Positions 6,346 through 7,419 of a stretch of 7,419 bases of DNA are shown piece after piece. The notes under the pieces were generated by a model that had not been told where the DNA came from, ran no database searches, and worked only from the letters and a program-made list of their open reading frames with translations. Position 1 is the stretch's first letter, and the number at the start of each line of letters is the position of its first letter. The stretch is from NCBI GenBank assembly GCA_022759285.1, contig JAEMPM010000043.1, forward strand, positions 1-7,419, given 5' to 3'. Origin of the DNA: Thermocrinis sp. (lineage in GTDB: Bacteria; Aquificota; Aquificia; Aquificales; Aquificaceae). The translations under genes were made by a program, and so were the position numbers.

Positions 6346-7399
6346 TGTTGTAGTAGGTGTCCCTTTGGGCTGGTACAAAGCCAGCGGACCTTATGGCAGA
6401 CACCATATCCTCCACCTTTGGTATGGAAACTTTGTAGTTGGTAGAAGAGATCACGTTCTCCTCTATCATCACACTGCCAAGGTCGTTGGCACCAAAGTGG
6501 AGTCCCACAATACCCATCTGCATGGTTTGGGTTACATGACTGCTCTGGATGTTTTTGAAGTTATCAAGGTATATCCGCGAGAGGGCAAGTACCTTCAGAT
6601 AATAAACTGATGAAGCCTCTTCTATGTGGTCAAGCATGGTGTTACCCTTTTTGAAGGTCCAAGGTATAAAGGCAGTAAATCCACCCGTTTCATCTTGGAT
6701 ACGCCTGACCCTTTCTAAGTGTTCTACAATGTGTTCTGGCTTTTCTATATGTCCAAACATCATTGTAGCGGTTGAAGTTAGTCCAAGTTTGTGAGCAGTT
6801 CTGTGTACCTCCTCCCACTGTTCCACCGTGCATTTGCCGGGACTCAAAAAGCTCCTAACCTCTTGGGAGAGAATTTCCGCACCACCGCCGGGAATGGAGT
6901 CAAGTCCAGCATCCTTCAGAGCTTTTATAACCTCTTCTATGGTAAGCCCTTCAATCTTAGCAAGATAGACGATCTCCGGTGCAGAAAAGGAGTGGATTTG
7001 CACCATAGGAAAGTTCTTCTTTATTTCCCTCAAAAGGTCCGTGTAAAACTTAAGGGGAAGGTCTGGATTTAGCCCTCCTTGCATAAGTAGAGTAGTTCCA
7101 CCCCAATCTACCAGCTCTTGCACTTTCTTTAAGATCTCCTCCGTGTCTAGGACATAACCCTCCGGTGAGCTTGGTTTCCTCTGAAAGGCGCAGAACTTAC
7201 ACCCTGCCACGCAAATGTTGGTGTAGTTCACATTTCTATCTATCACAAAGGTAACAACATTGTCTGGGTGAAAGCGCCTACGTACTTGGTCCGCCAAATA
7301 GCCCAAGACCGCTAGATCTGCCTCTTCCAAAAGTTCCAGAGCGGTAGCTGGGTCTATTCTCTCCTCTAATACATACTCAAAGCTTGAAAGACCTTTCAT
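6329..7399 (-). CDS. mqnC: MqnC, dehypoxanthine futalosine cyclase (radical SAM)
   Basis: Converts dehypoxanthine futalosine to cyclic dehypoxanthine futalosine in the futalosine route to menaquinone. The 356-residue protein is full length. The 4Fe-4S motif is C63/C67/C70 (NICVAGCKFCAF), preceded by the RNVNYTN strand common to MqnC, MqnE and CofH. MQGGLNPDLP, IHSFSAPEI, SIPGGGAEIL (around 168-177), TATMMFGH and QDETGGFTAFIPW (235-247) are characteristic of MqnC rather than MqnE or the F420 enzyme CofH. The tail has GANDLGSVMIEENV, and AGF.PAQRDTYYN near the C-terminus. Presence of MqnC implies that MqnA, MqnB/MTAN, MqnD and MqnE are encoded elsewhere in this genome. The ATG at 7399 is chosen because the N-terminus aligns with family starts; no Shine-Dalgarno is visible in the 20 bases available upstream. 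It is transcribed against coaX. Confidence 0.95.
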   Translation of the reverse strand: MKGLSSFEYVLEERIDPATALELLEEADLAVLGYLADQVRRRFHPDNVVTFVIDRNVNYTNICVAGCKFCAFQRKPSSPEGYVLDTEEILKKVQELVDWGGTTLLMQGGLNPDLPLKFYTDLLREIKKNFPMVQIHSFSAPEIVYLAKIEGLTIEEVIKALKDAGLDSIPGGGAEILSQEVRSFLSPGKCTVEQWEEVHRTAHKLGLTSTATMMFGHIEKPEHIVEHLERVRRIQDETGGFTAFIPWTFKKGNTMLDHIEEASSVYYLKVLALSRIYLDNFKNIQSSHVTQTMQMGIVGLHFGANDLGSVMIEENVISSTNYKVSIPKVEDMVSAIRSAGFVPAQRDTYYNIIKVF

Positions 7400-7419
7400 A
7401 AGTATTTAGAATTTGGTAA

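Noticed and set aside
6365..7072. + strand open frames inside mqnC
   Set aside because: mqnC on the - strand has continuous conserved motifs; these frames are its antisense shadows.

Overview
The window is ordinary, densely packed bacterial chromosome. It most likely comes from a thermophilic member of the Aquificales (Aquifex / Hydrogenobacter / Thermocrinis type). The grounds are moderate GC with heavy AGG/AGA (Arg) and ATA (Ile) codon use, Lys/Glu/Val/Ile-rich proteins, nearly every adjacent gene pair overlapping, and futalosine-pathway menaquinone synthesis beside a short, divergent type III pantothenate kinase. The lineage is inferred from protein character, not from a database match. 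I see no rRNA, tRNA, CRISPR array, insertion sequence or phage gene, and no stretch over 300 bases without a gene.

Layout: bases 1-88 are a short 5' region with a good sigma-70-type promoter directly against the first start codon. Five genes then run on the + strand with no intergenic base: ileS (isoleucyl-tRNA synthetase), a coiled-coil/zinc-ribbon protein of the COG1579 family, rodA (cell-wall SEDS polymerase), hemW (radical-SAM heme chaperone) and coaX (type III pantothenate kinase). The overlaps are 4, 20, 8 and 20 bases, so this looks like one translationally coupled operon. On the - strand mqnC (dehypoxanthine futalosine cyclase) converges on it. Its 3' end overlaps the end of coaX by 17 bases and no terminator hairpin separates them. 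The last 20 bases (7400-7419) are the upstream edge of mqnC.

Functionally the operon is a mix of housekeeping genes: translation (IleS), peptidoglycan elongation (RodA, without its usual PBP2 partner nearby), heme delivery (HemW), coenzyme A synthesis (CoaX) and one protein of uncertain role. MqnC on the opposite strand supplies the respiratory quinone. There is no sign of a defence, secretion or other accessory system.

The points most worth a second look are the apparently leaderless ileS start, the Asp-to-Ser change at the normally catalytic position of CoaX, the uncharacterised zinc-ribbon gene inside the operon, and the terminator-free convergent overlap of coaX and mqnC.
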